Positions 6,658-15,714 are shown, counted from the stretch's first letter. The stretch: DNA of 22,355 bases from Stenotrophomonas sp. UBA2124 (GCA_002329155.1 DCXY01000021.1:1-22355); one strand, 5' to 3'. Translations and numbers: made by a program. Notes: generated by a model not told the origin, from the sequence alone.

Positions 6658-7365
6658 TCATCCCTTGTTCGCAGGTTCAGCTGCGCGATCGCCGCGCAGG
6701 CCGAAGGCCAACAACCACAGGCAGGTTCCTATTTCGCCTGCGGCTGCGGCCATGCCCATGTATTTGGAGAACAGCGTGATGTCGTACGTGGGTGCCAACA
6801 GGTGCGCGATCACCCCAACGACATAGTTCAGCCCACCCAGTATCAGCAGCACCCCCAGCACGCGAGGCACGCGCCGCGAGCGCAGGATCAGCCACGCCAA
6901 CGGGAACAGCCACAGCCCCCAGAACAGGCGGACCATCTCCATTCCGCTCGCATAGGCCTTGACCGCGGCAAATGCCAATGCCTGGCGCAGCTCACGCCCC
7001 AAGGTCAACCCTTCCGGGTCGGTCAGCAGCACCAGTGCATGCCAACGATGCGACAACGTCACCAACGCCAGCGGCACGCTGACGGCAACGAGCACCAGCA
7101 TGATCGTGGCCGCGCTGCGATGGACGTCGCGCAGGCTGCGGTAGAGCACGAGCGCGAGCAGCAGGAACGCCAACTGCCCGACAATGAACGCCGCCATGCC
7201 CTGCCGGACCAGCGCCTGCTGGGCGACCATGCGGAACTGTGTCAGTTCGGTGGCGGGCGCGGCGATCTGCGCCGGCACATACGCGAGGCTGAAGATGCCT
7301 GTCAGCACCACCACCAGATACAGCATGCCGGCCAATCGGCCTTCCGTGCGAAGCGTGCGCGTCAT
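6658..7365 (-). CDS. Six-helix membrane protein, DUF4386 family
   Basis: A 235-residue inner-membrane protein with about six hydrophobic segments. The start RTEGRLAGMLYLVVVLTGIF, the LRDVHRSAATIMLVLVAVSVPLAL stretch and the FWGLWLFPLAWLILRSRRVP / RVLGVLLILGGLNYV end are typical of the DUF4386 family. Function is unknown; members are often encoded next to other small membrane proteins, as here. The ATG at 7363-7365 has a strong SD (GGAGGT, 7372-7377). That SD directly follows the U tract of the terminator ending the RND operon, leaving no room for a separate promoter, so expression appears to need readthrough or an internal promoter in the upstream permease gene. Confidence 0.88.
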   Translation of the reverse strand: MTRTLRTEGRLAGMLYLVVVLTGIFSLAYVPAQIAAPATELTQFRMVAQQALVRQGMAAFIVGQLAFLLLALVLYRSLRDVHRSAATIMLVLVAVSVPLALVTLSHRWHALVLLTDPEGLTLGRELRQALAFAAVKAYASGMEMVRLFWGLWLFPLAWLILRSRRVPRVLGVLLILGGLNYVVGVIAHLLAPTYDITLFSKYMGMAAAAGEIGTCLWLLAFGLRGDRAAEPANKG

Positions 7366-7378
7366 CCCTTTACCTCCC

Positions 7379-7410
7379 GAAAGAAGACGCCGCGCTTGAG
7401 GCGCGGCGTC
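7379..7410 (-). terminator. Rho-independent terminator of the RND operon
   Basis: On the minus strand a perfect 10-bp stem (GACGCCGCGC / GCGCGGCGTC) with a CTCAA loop is followed by TTCTTTC, starting 10 nt after the second permease's stop codon. It ends 1 nt before the SD of the DUF4386 gene, so it may also act as an attenuator for that gene. Confidence 0.85.
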
Positions 7411-7420
7411 GTGATTGAAC

Positions 7421-10400
7421 CTATTCCTGCATCGCCGGCGTCACCCGCTCCGCCGGCAACCCGCGCGCGCGGCGCACCAGCCGCGCGGTGCCCATCCGCA
7501 GATCATCCAGCAACGCGTAGATGGTGGGCAGGAACAGCAGGCTGACCACCGTGGAGAAGGCCAGGCCACCGGCGATGGCGCGGGCCATCGGGTAGTACGG
7601 CGGCATGCCGTCGGCGGTCTGGGTGTTCAGTGCGATGGGGATCATCGCCAGGATGGCCGTGCCCATGGTCATCATGATCGGGCGCAGGCGCTCGCGGCTG
7701 CCTTCAATCAAGGCCTCCGTCCGCGCCACACCGCGCCGTCGCAGGTTGTTGATGTGCTCGATCATCACGATGCCGTTGTTCACCACCACGCCCATCAGCA
7801 CCAGGATGCCGATCACCGCCATGATGTTCATCTCGGTGCCGGTCAGCCAGAACAGCCAGTACACGCCGAAGATGGAGAACAGCACGCAGGACATGATGGC
7901 CACCGGGAACAGCAGCGACTCGAACACCGCCGCCATGATCACCAGCATCAGCACCAAAGCGATCAGGATGGCGTTCTTCATCTGCTCCATGCCGTCGAAG
8001 TTGATGTTGAAGCCCGCACCGGAGAACGTGTAGCCATAGCCGGGCGGGAACTGCACGCCGTCCAGCGTGGTTTCGATGGACTTGCGCGCCTGGTCCACCG
8101 GCACATCCTTGGCGATGCCCGCCTCGATGCGCAGCATGGTCTGGCGGTTCAGGCGCTGGATCGAGTTGGCGGCCGGGTTGACGTTCACGTCCACCATGGC
8201 CAACAGCGGAATTTCCTTGCCTGCCGCATTGCGCACCATGAACGAGGACAGGTCCTCGATGGTGTACTGCTCCGAGCCGGCGAAGCGCACGTTGACCGGA
8301 ATCTCCACGTCGTCGCGGTGGAAATCACGCAGCGAGGAACCACGCAGCGCCATGCCCACGAACTGCGCCACCTGCTGTGCGCTGAAGCCGTAGGACGCTG
8401 CGCGCTCACGGTTCACCTGCACCGCCAGTTCGGCGTTGGCATCGCCGATGTCCACGCGCACGTCGCGCAGCTTGGGGTCGCGCGACAGGATGGGCACGAT
8501 GTCTTCGGCCAGCTCGCGCAGGGTCTGGCTGGAATCACCCACCAGGCTGAAACGCACGCCCTGCCCTTCGCTGCCCATGCCACCCGGCCAGCCGATGCCG
8601 ATCTTGGCACGCGCCGATTGCGGCAGGCCCTTGCGCACCTCTTCCTCGATCTTCTTGCTCACCTCGCGGTCGTCGATATCCAGGAACAGGCGCGTCTGCG
8701 CCCAGCCCTGCTCGGCGTAGCGGCTGTACACGCGCTTGATGTGGAATTCCTTGCGGTGCGCGTTGACGAAATCCTCCACACGCTGCACCTCCCTGCCCAT
8801 CTCTTCCTTGGAATAGGCGCCCTTCCACTGGTAGAAAATGTTGATCTCGTCCGGATCGTTCTCGTCGCCACCGCCCTGGGTATGGGTCATCGGCCACAGG
8901 CTGATCAAGGTGACCAGCAGGATGCCGGCCACGCTCCAGCCGCGGTTGTTCAGCGTCCAGCGCAACGCACGTGCATAGCGGTCCTGCAGGCGGCTGATCA
9001 GCGGCGACTTCACCGCTGGCGGCGTCTTCATGCGTGCCGACAGCATCGGAATCAGGCTCACCGCCACCAGCCATGAGGCCAGCAGCGAGAAGGAAATGGT
9101 CACCGCCAGCTGCGACAGGTAGATGGTGATGATGTTCTTCTCGCCGAACATCATCGGCAGGAACACCACGCAGTGGCAGAGCGTGCCCGCCGACAGTGCG
9201 ATGGCCACATGGCGGGTGCCGACAATGGACGCCATCGCCGGTTGGCCGGGGTACTTCTCGCGCTCCTGGTAGATGCTTTCCACCACCACCACGGCGTTGT
9301 CCACCAGCATGCCCACCGCCAGCAGCAGGCCCATCATCGAGATGATGTTCAGGCTGATGCCGGTGAAGTACATGAAGCCCAGCGTCATGATGAAACAGAT
9401 GGGAATGGCCAGCGACACCATCAGCGTTGACGGCCAGTGCCGCAGGAAGGCGTACAGCACGATCACCGACAACAGCAGGCCGATGGCGCCCGCCTCGGCC
9501 AGCGCCAGCAGCGAGCTGGTCACGGCCTGGCCGGAGTCGTGCGCCACTTCAATCTCGATGCCGCGCATGGCAGGGTCCTGCTCCAGCACGCCGATCTCCT
9601 CGCGCACCGCACGCGACAGATCCACCAGGTTGGCCGAACGCTCCTTGTAGATGTCCACGCCTACGCTGGGCTTGCCTTCCATCTGCCGCACATAGGTCAT
9701 GCGCTGCGGCTGCAGGCTGACCTCGGCGATGTCCGACAGGCGGGTGCCCCGGTTGTTGACCGGCAGGTCACGCAGGGACTGCAGTTCCAGCAGTTCACCG
9801 CGCGGCTGCACACGCAGGCGCCGGCCGTCCTCGGTGATCTGTCCTGCCGACACGGAGAAGTTGGCGGCCTGCAGCTTCTGCACCAGCTCGTTGAGCGCCA
9901 CGCCATGCGCGCTCACGCGGTCCTTGTCCAGCGCCACCAGCACTTCCTGCTTGGCCACGCCTTCCACTTCAACACGGGCCACACCGGGCAGGCGTTCCAG
10001 ACGCTGCTTGATGCTGCGCTCGATCATGTCGGCGCGGGCGGTCAGGTCTTCCTCGCTGTTCAGGCGCAGGCTGATCGCTTCCTGGTCGCTGGTGCTCCAA
10101 CGCTGCACGAAGTAACGGCGGAAATCGTCCGGCAACTGGTCGCGCACCGCGTCGATGCGCTCGCGTGCTTCCGATGCCGCCATTGCCACGTCGCGGTCCC
10201 AGTCGCTGAACTCGACCTGGATCTGCGCGCCCTCGGCGTTGGCGCGCGAGTTCATCATCTTGATGCCGGGCATGGTCGCCAGGGCTTCTTCCACCGGCCG
10301 CAGCAGGTTGCGCTCCACCTCTTCCGGCGTCGAGCCCGGGTACGGCAGCGAGACGAAGAAGAACGGAATGGTTGCTTCCGGCTCGGCCTCCAGCGGCAGG

Positions 10401-10492
10401 CGGAACGAGGCGATCAGGCCGATCACCACCATCGACACGAACAGCATGATGGTGGTGACAGGGCGGCGGATGGACAGCTCGGTGATGTTCAT
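7421..10492 (-). CDS. RND efflux permease (second of two), VDN/VNN type
   Basis: A 1023-residue inner-membrane resistance-nodulation-division permease, which pumps drugs or other small molecules out of the cell using proton influx. It has the N-terminal helix with SIRRPVTTIM, two large periplasmic loops, and twelve hydrophobic segments in the usual duplicated layout. In TM4 the motif is GMLVDNAVVVVES, with D398 kept but Asn399 where AcrB has its second Asp. In TM10 the motif is GVVVNNGIVMIEH, with Asn905 where AcrB has the relay Lys. This DN/NN combination is found in one branch of RND pumps. Four nucleotides separate it from the first permease, so the two are co-transcribed; two permeases with one adaptor recall MdtABC of E. 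coli and SmeIJK of S. maltophilia. A terminator follows. Substrates cannot be read from sequence. Confidence 0.95.
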   Translation of the reverse strand: MNITELSIRRPVTTIMLFVSMVVIGLIASFRLPLEAEPEATIPFFFVSLPYPGSTPEEVERNLLRPVEEALATMPGIKMMNSRANAEGAQIQVEFSDWDRDVAMAASEARERIDAVRDQLPDDFRRYFVQRWSTSDQEAISLRLNSEEDLTARADMIERSIKQRLERLPGVARVEVEGVAKQEVLVALDKDRVSAHGVALNELVQKLQAANFSVSAGQITEDGRRLRVQPRGELLELQSLRDLPVNNRGTRLSDIAEVSLQPQRMTYVRQMEGKPSVGVDIYKERSANLVDLSRAVREEIGVLEQDPAMRGIEIEVAHDSGQAVTSSLLALAEAGAIGLLLSVIVLYAFLRHWPSTLMVSLAIPICFIMTLGFMYFTGISLNIISMMGLLLAVGMLVDNAVVVVESIYQEREKYPGQPAMASIVGTRHVAIALSAGTLCHCVVFLPMMFGEKNIITIYLSQLAVTISFSLLASWLVAVSLIPMLSARMKTPPAVKSPLISRLQDRYARALRWTLNNRGWSVAGILLVTLISLWPMTHTQGGGDENDPDEINIFYQWKGAYSKEEMGREVQRVEDFVNAHRKEFHIKRVYSRYAEQGWAQTRLFLDIDDREVSKKIEEEVRKGLPQSARAKIGIGWPGGMGSEGQGVRFSLVGDSSQTLRELAEDIVPILSRDPKLRDVRVDIGDANAELAVQVNRERAASYGFSAQQVAQFVGMALRGSSLRDFHRDDVEIPVNVRFAGSEQYTIEDLSSFMVRNAAGKEIPLLAMVDVNVNPAANSIQRLNRQTMLRIEAGIAKDVPVDQARKSIETTLDGVQFPPGYGYTFSGAGFNINFDGMEQMKNAILIALVLMLVIMAAVFESLLFPVAIMSCVLFSIFGVYWLFWLTGTEMNIMAVIGILVLMGVVVNNGIVMIEHINNLRRRGVARTEALIEGSRERLRPIMMTMGTAILAMIPIALNTQTADGMPPYYPMARAIAGGLAFSTVVSLLFLPTIYALLDDLRMGTARLVRRARGLPAERVTPAMQE

Positions 10493-10496
10493 CGGC

Positions 10497-13400
10497 TCAG
10501 TCCTTGCCGCCGATCATGTCCTGCTCGTGCGCCAGCACCTGCTCGGCCTGCGCCATGAGCTGCCGTGCACGGCGCCCACGCTCGGCGTAGAACTCGTCGG
10601 GCTTACGGTCCAGCAGGTCGTATACCACCGGGATCACCACCAGTGTCAACAGCGTGGACACCAGCAGGCCGCCGATCACGGTGATCGCCATCGGCGAGCG
10701 CACCTCCGCACCCTGGCCGAAGGCCAACGCCAGCGGCAGGAAGCCGAACACCGCGCACAAGGTGGTCATCATGATCGGGCGCAGGCGCGAACGCGCGCCT
10801 TCCACCAGCGCCAAGCGCTTGGCCATGCCCTCCTCGCGCAGCTGGTTGACCTTGTCGATCAGGATGATGGCGTTCTTCACCACCAGGCCCACCAACAGGA
10901 TCAGGCCGATGAACACCACCACCGACACCGGCGAGCGTGACAGCAGCAGGGCCGCCACCGCACCCACCAGCGCCAACGGAATGGTGAACAGGATGACGAA
11001 GGGGTGCAGCAGCGATTCAAACTGCGATGCCATCACCAGGTACACGAGGAAGATGGCCAGCCCGAATGCGAACAGCAGCGAGCGGATCGACTCACCCAGC
11101 TCCTCGCCCTGGCCACCGATACGCATGCCCACATCGGTGCCCAGCGGGTGCTCGGCCACCATGGTCTGCACTTCGGTGATGGCCGTGCCCAGGTCGATGT
11201 CACGCAGGTTGGCCGAGACGATGGCCACGCGGCGCTGGTCGGCGCGGTGGATTTCGCTGGGACCGGTGGTGGAAACCACATCGGCTACCGAGCCCAGTTC
11301 CACCGGCTTGTTGCCGGACGGGTTGACTATCAGCCGCCGGATGTCATCGACCGACGCGCGCTCGGACTCCTGCACCCGCACCAGCACGTCGATCTTGCGA
11401 TCACGGAAGCTGTAGCGGGTGGCAACATTGCCGCGTACCTTGTTGACTACCGCATCGGCGATCTGGCGCGTGGTCAGGCCCAGCGCGGCGGCGCGGTCCT
11501 GGTCGAACACGATCTGGATTTCCGGGAAGCCCTGCTCCACCGTCGATTTCACGTCGGCATAGTGCGCGTTCTGGCGCAGCATGCCGGCCAGGTGGTTGCC
11601 TGCCACGCGGATCGATTCGAGGTTGTTGCCTTCGATTTCGATTTCCAACGGCGGCGACAGCGCGAACAGCTCAGGCCGTGCGAAATCCACCTGCGCCTCG
11701 GGCCATGCCTTCATGGTCTGGCGCAGCTTCTCGGTCAGCGCCGGCTCGGCCTTGTTGTCGTCCATCACCACAGACAGCTTGCCGATGTTTTCACCGCTCT
11801 CGGTCGGGCTGGCGTCCAGGCGCGTGCCCGTGCCGGACACGCCGTACAGCAGGCGCACGCCCGGCTCACCGGCATGCTTGCGCTGTACCTCACGCACCAG
11901 CGCATCGGTCTGCGCCAGCGGCGTGCCGGGTGGCAGCTTGGCGGTCATCTCGAAACGGTCCTGCGCCAGCTGCGGAATCAGATCCACACCCAGCAATGGC
12001 AGGGTCGCCATGGTCAGACCAAACGCCAGCGCGGCGAAGCCAAGCACCGGCCACGGGCGCTTCAGTGCTGCCGGCAGCAGCCGGAGGTAGCCGCGCTCGG
12101 CACGGCCATAGGGCGCCATCGCCAGATCACTGGCCTTGCGCATCACCGGCCCGACCACCGCGGCGATGCCACGGAACGCGCGAACGATCAGCCACACCAC
12201 GGCGAAGAAACCGTAGCGGAACATCGCACCGACGCCACGGCCCGTATAGGCCATCGGCTTCTTCCAGCGGCTCTCCGGGCGCCACGGTTCACGCGGCGCT
12301 TCGGCCGGGAATTCCAGCGGCGGACGGCCCTTGAGCGCACTCAGCATCGGGATCAGCGTCATCGACACCACCAGCGATACCGCGATGGCGATGGACACGG
12401 TGAGCGCCTGGTCACGGAACAGCTGGCCGGCGATGCCTTCGACGAACACCAGCGGCAGGAACACCGCGATGGTGGTCAGCGTGGAGGCCACCACCGCCAT
12501 GAACACTTCGCGCGTGCCCTTGATGGCCGCTTCCAATACCCCCATGCCGCGCTCGCGCGCCTTGGCGATGGATTCCAGCACCACGATGGAGTCATCCACC
12601 ACCAGACCCGTCGCCAGCGCCAGGCCGCCCAGTGACATCACGTTCAGGCTCAGGCCCAGCTGGCCCATGAAGAAGAACGTGGCAATGATCGAAATGGGCA
12701 GCGACAGCGAAATGACGAAGGTGCTCCAGCCATCGCGCAGGAACAGGAAGATGATCAGGATCGACAGCAGGCCGCCGATCACCGCGTCGATCTTGACGTC
12801 CTTGATGGCGTGGCGGATGAAGACCGACTGGTCCTCCACCGTGGTCATTTCGATGTCTTTGGGCAGCTGCTTGCGGATCAGCGCCAGCCGTTCTTCCAGC
12901 GCGTCGGCGGTGGAAACGGTATTTGCGTCGCCTTCCTTGTAGATGGCCAGTTCTACGGCCTCATGGCCCGCGCTGCGGATCACCGCCTCGCGCTCCTTGT
13001 AGCCCTGGCGCACATCGGCCACGTCCTTCAGACGCACGGTGGCCACGCTGGCACCGGAACCATCGCTGCGCAGCGCGGCGATCACGTTGGGGTCGCGGCT
13101 GCCGAGGATGGCGGTCATCAGCTGGCGGTTCTCACCGCCGGAAGAAGACGACGAACTCGTGCCTGCCGCTGTGGTCAGCAGCATCTCGCGCATCTGCTCG
13201 ACGGTGGTGAACTGGTTGACCGTTCGCACCAGGTAACGCTGCGAACCTTCTTCCAGACGACCACCGGACAGGTTCACGTTCTCCTGCTTCAGGCGTTCGA
13301 TCACCGTATCCAGCGACAGCCCGAGCGCAGCCAGCTTGCGCTGGTCGATGTCCACCTGGACCTCATCTTCCAGACCACCGCCCACCTTCACCGCCGCCAC

Positions 13401-13967
13401 ACCGCTCACCGGCTCCAGCTTGCGCTTGAGGTCGTCATCGGCATACCGGCGCAGCTCCATCAGGCGGCGGATCGCATCGGCCTCGCTGCCACCGTCCTGT
13501 CTGGACGACAGCGCCAGCCGCATGATCGGCTGGGTCGAAGGGTTGAAACGCAGCAGCACCGGCGGCTTGGCCTCCAGCGGCAGCTGCAGCGTTTCCATCT
13601 TGTCGCGCACGTCCAGGCCCGCCTGCTGCATGTCCGTGCCCCAGGCGAATTCCAGCACCACGTCACTCTGGCCGGTGCGCGAAATCGATTTGAGCTTGCG
13701 CAGGCCCTTGACGATGCCCAGCGCCTCCTCGGCCGGCTGGGAGATCAGCGTCTCTATCTCCGCCGGCGCTGCACCTTCGTAGTCGGTGCGCACGGTCAGC
13801 GTGGGATAGCTCAGGTCCGGCAGCAGCTCGACCTTCAGGCTGGACAGCGAAATCAGGCCGAACAGCACCAGGGTCAGCGTCATCATCGCGATGGTGACGC
13901 GGCGGCGCGTGGCGAACTCGATCAGGTCGAAGCCACCGCCGGATGCCGATGGTTCGTGTGCACTCAT
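10497..13967 (-). CDS. RND efflux permease (first of two), VDD/VKN type, enlarged
   Basis: A 1156-residue RND permease, about 100 residues longer than AcrB-class proteins. The proton-relay residues are complete: D458 and D459 in TM4 (TGLVVDDSIVVLES) and K1031 in TM10 (GLVVKNAIILID). The extra length seems to come from two places: a Ser- and Gly-containing stretch in the first periplasmic loop (about 266-308, with SSSSSSGG) and a long polar and Trp-rich linker between TM6 and TM7 (about 546-625) that may include an additional helix (YGFFAVVWLIVRAF). The start codon overlaps the adaptor's stop in an ATGA arrangement, so translation is coupled. It is upstream of the second, differently built permease. 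Complex partners are probably the adaptor and an outer-membrane channel encoded elsewhere. Confidence 0.95.
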   Translation of the reverse strand: MSAHEPSASGGGFDLIEFATRRRVTIAMMTLTLVLFGLISLSSLKVELLPDLSYPTLTVRTDYEGAAPAEIETLISQPAEEALGIVKGLRKLKSISRTGQSDVVLEFAWGTDMQQAGLDVRDKMETLQLPLEAKPPVLLRFNPSTQPIMRLALSSRQDGGSEADAIRRLMELRRYADDDLKRKLEPVSGVAAVKVGGGLEDEVQVDIDQRKLAALGLSLDTVIERLKQENVNLSGGRLEEGSQRYLVRTVNQFTTVEQMREMLLTTAAGTSSSSSSGGENRQLMTAILGSRDPNVIAALRSDGSGASVATVRLKDVADVRQGYKEREAVIRSAGHEAVELAIYKEGDANTVSTADALEERLALIRKQLPKDIEMTTVEDQSVFIRHAIKDVKIDAVIGGLLSILIIFLFLRDGWSTFVISLSLPISIIATFFFMGQLGLSLNVMSLGGLALATGLVVDDSIVVLESIAKARERGMGVLEAAIKGTREVFMAVVASTLTTIAVFLPLVFVEGIAGQLFRDQALTVSIAIAVSLVVSMTLIPMLSALKGRPPLEFPAEAPREPWRPESRWKKPMAYTGRGVGAMFRYGFFAVVWLIVRAFRGIAAVVGPVMRKASDLAMAPYGRAERGYLRLLPAALKRPWPVLGFAALAFGLTMATLPLLGVDLIPQLAQDRFEMTAKLPPGTPLAQTDALVREVQRKHAGEPGVRLLYGVSGTGTRLDASPTESGENIGKLSVVMDDNKAEPALTEKLRQTMKAWPEAQVDFARPELFALSPPLEIEIEGNNLESIRVAGNHLAGMLRQNAHYADVKSTVEQGFPEIQIVFDQDRAAALGLTTRQIADAVVNKVRGNVATRYSFRDRKIDVLVRVQESERASVDDIRRLIVNPSGNKPVELGSVADVVSTTGPSEIHRADQRRVAIVSANLRDIDLGTAITEVQTMVAEHPLGTDVGMRIGGQGEELGESIRSLLFAFGLAIFLVYLVMASQFESLLHPFVILFTIPLALVGAVAALLLSRSPVSVVVFIGLILLVGLVVKNAIILIDKVNQLREEGMAKRLALVEGARSRLRPIMMTTLCAVFGFLPLALAFGQGAEVRSPMAITVIGGLLVSTLLTLVVIPVVYDLLDRKPDEFYAERGRRARQLMAQAEQVLAHEQDMIGGKD

Positions 13968-15106
13968 TGCTTGTTCGCCTCTGCGGCCGGTGTCTTGGCC
14001 GCAGCGGCCACGTCCTTGTTCTCCTTGCCGATCACCTGCACCGCGCTGCCTTCGCGCAGCGCCGCCTTGCCGGCAATCACCACCTCATCGCCCGCCTTCA
14101 GGCCTTCGCGCACTTCCACCCAGCCGGCATCGTCATAGCCCAGCTTCAGCGGCGTACGCATGGCCTTGCCATCGCGCACCACATAGGCGGCCTGCTCGTT
14201 GCCGTCTTCCAGCAACGCGCTGCGCGGCACCACCAGCGCATCGGCGCGCTGGTCGTAATTGATGTTGATGCGGCCGAACATGCCCGGCTGCAGGTCGGCC
14301 TCGCCGGAGTACGAAGTCACTACGCGGAAGGTGCCGGTGCCGGTATCCACCACCGGCGACACGCGGTCCACCGTGCCGGTGAACTGGCGGCCCGGCAGTG
14401 CATCCACCGACAGCGTCACCGCCTGGCCAGGCTTGAGCTTGGCGATCTCGCGCTCGGGCACGTTCAACGTCGCCTCCAGGCGGCTGTTGTCCACGATGCG
14501 GATGATCGGCGAGTTGATCTGCACGAAGTTGCCCGGCTTGATGTCCCGCGAAGCAACGATGCCGGAAATCGGCGCCACCACCGTGGTGTAGGACAGTTCC
14601 AGCGCGGCCATGCGGTACTGCGCGCGTGCGTTCTCAAGGTCATAGCGCAGCTGATCCACATCGGCTGCGCTGACCAGCTGCTGCTGCACCAGCTTCTGTG
14701 CACGGTGGTAGCTGTTTTCCAGCTTGCGCATCTGCGCCTCACCCTGCGCCACGCTCAGCCGGGCACGATCCGGGTCCAGCCGCACCAGCGCCTGCCCTGC
14801 ATTGACGTGCTGTCCCTCCTCCACCAGCACCGCCAGCGCGATGCCCGAGGTCTTGGCCACCACCTGTGACTCCGCGCGCGCTTCCAACGCGGCGGTGCCT
14901 GCGTAGCTGGCGGCAATGGCGCGATGGACGGCCGTGGCCACCTCCACCGGCACTGCATCGGCCGCCTTCTGCTCGGCGCCGGGCTTGGCCTTGGCCTGGG
15001 CTTCATCAGCACCGGGCTTGCAGCCACCCAGCAGCAGCGTGGTGGAAATCAACAGCGCAGCGGCGCAACGTCCGGTGCGGCCGTGCAGAGAGAGGAATCG
15101 CGACAT
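13964..15106 (-). CDS. RND efflux periplasmic adaptor lipoprotein (HlyD/AcrA-type)
   Basis: A 380-residue membrane-fusion protein linking the RND permeases to an outer-membrane channel. The N-terminus is a lipoprotein signal with lipobox LGGC (Cys29). After it come the beta-barrel/lipoyl half (VVAKTSGIALAVLVEEGQHV), an alpha-hairpin around the KLVQQQLVSAADVDQL segment, the second lipoyl half (SYTTVVAPISGIVASRDIKPG) and a membrane-proximal domain (VPRSALLEDG ... VEVREGLKAGDEVVIAG). The C-terminal tail is Ala/Lys rich. The frame is open to 15202, but the ATG at 15104-15106 gives the proper signal peptide and has AGGGA about 9 nt upstream. It is the first gene of the adaptor-permease-permease operon. 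Similar gene content is known as smeIJK in S. maltophilia; I do not assert identity. Confidence 0.94.
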   Translation of the reverse strand: MSRFLSLHGRTGRCAAALLISTTLLLGGCKPGADEAQAKAKPGAEQKAADAVPVEVATAVHRAIAASYAGTAALEARAESQVVAKTSGIALAVLVEEGQHVNAGQALVRLDPDRARLSVAQGEAQMRKLENSYHRAQKLVQQQLVSAADVDQLRYDLENARAQYRMAALELSYTTVVAPISGIVASRDIKPGNFVQINSPIIRIVDNSRLEATLNVPEREIAKLKPGQAVTLSVDALPGRQFTGTVDRVSPVVDTGTGTFRVVTSYSGEADLQPGMFGRININYDQRADALVVPRSALLEDGNEQAAYVVRDGKAMRTPLKLGYDDAGWVEVREGLKAGDEVVIAGKAALREGSAVQVIGKENKDVAAAAKTPAAEANKQ

Positions 15107-15130
15107 CGTCAGGTCCCTAAGGATGCGTTT

Positions 15131-15178
15131 GCATGGTGTTGTAGCAAAGTATTGCACCACCCCACGGGCACACCATGC
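15131..15178. promoter_or_regulatory. Possible operator dyad upstream of the RND operon
   Basis: The 224-nt gap between the divergent adaptor and cytochrome genes holds 9-bp perfect inverted arms, GCATGGTGT (15131-15139) and ACACCATGC (15170-15178), 30 nt apart, with a nested GGTG/CACC pair inside. It lies 25-72 nt upstream of the adaptor ATG, where its promoter should be (a TGCTACAAC extended -10-like sequence on the minus strand lies between the arms). It could bind a repressor encoded elsewhere. This is suggestive only. Confidence 0.35.
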
Positions 15179-15266
15179 CCCAAAGGTCATGGATCGGCAC
15201 ACCCTGCCGCCACACAGTGACGCATCGCAGCATGAGATCGAGTACCGGCGCAGGAAAAACGCGGGC

Positions 15267-15272
15267 TATACT
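15267..15272 (+). promoter_or_regulatory. Putative -10 box for the cytochrome genes
   Basis: TATACT, one mismatch from consensus, 58 nt before the first cytochrome ATG. No good -35 hexamer lies at 16-18 nt, so strength or activator dependence is uncertain. Confidence 0.4.
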
Positions 15273-15330
15273 CGGCTTCGTTCCGTGTCCCCCGCCGGAA
15301 CCCCAGACCCGCTTACCGGACAAGGAAACC

Positions 15331-15714
15331 ATGCGCCCGCAGCCGCTCGCCGCTTGTTTCGTTCTGGCTTTCGCCCTGACCACGGGGCACGCCAACGCTG
15401 ATCCGCAGTCTGAACCACCTGCCGCACCGGCCGCCGCGCCCGCAGCTGCACCCGCCGCACCGGCCGGAAATGCTGAATCCGGGCGGACGCTGGCCTACAC
15501 CTGCCAGGGCTGTCATGGCATCACCGGCTACAAGAATGCCTACCCGAGCTACCGCGTGCCGAAGATCGGCGGGCAGTCGGCGCAGTACCTGACCCAGGCA
15601 CTGACCGAGTACCGCGAGGGCAAGCGCAAGCATCCGACCATGCAGGCGCAGTCGATGAGTTTCAGCACGCAGGAGATCGCTGACCTCGCCGCTTACCTGT
15701 CCACCGTCAAATAG
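15331..15714 (+). CDS. Periplasmic single-haem cytochrome c (c4-half type)
   Basis: A 127-residue c-type cytochrome carrying electrons in the periplasm. A signal peptide (MRPQPLAACFVLAFALTTGHANA) is followed by an Ala/Pro-rich linker of about 20 residues, then a class I domain with the haem-binding CQGCH, the YRVPKIGGQSAQYLTQALTEY segment, a Met in the KHPTMQAQSM region as likely axial ligand, and the closing STQEIADLAAYLSTV. The GGQ..YL..AL..YR.G.R pattern is that of each half of dihaem cytochrome c4. The frame is open upstream to 15175, but ATG 15331 has AAGGAA 4-9 nt before it and begins the signal peptide. A second, related cytochrome follows 9 nt later. Confidence 0.92.
   Translation: MRPQPLAACFVLAFALTTGHANADPQSEPPAAPAAAPAAAPAAPAGNAESGRTLAYTCQGCHGITGYKNAYPSYRVPKIGGQSAQYLTQALTEYREGKRKHPTMQAQSMSFSTQEIADLAAYLSTVK

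Noticed and set aside
7415..14138. Several long open frames on the plus strand (7415-9076, 9437-10558, 11004-12635, 12810-14138)
   Set aside because: They lie antisense to the two RND permease genes, have His/Arg/Gln-rich compositions unlike real proteins, and are the usual shadows of GC-rich coding DNA.
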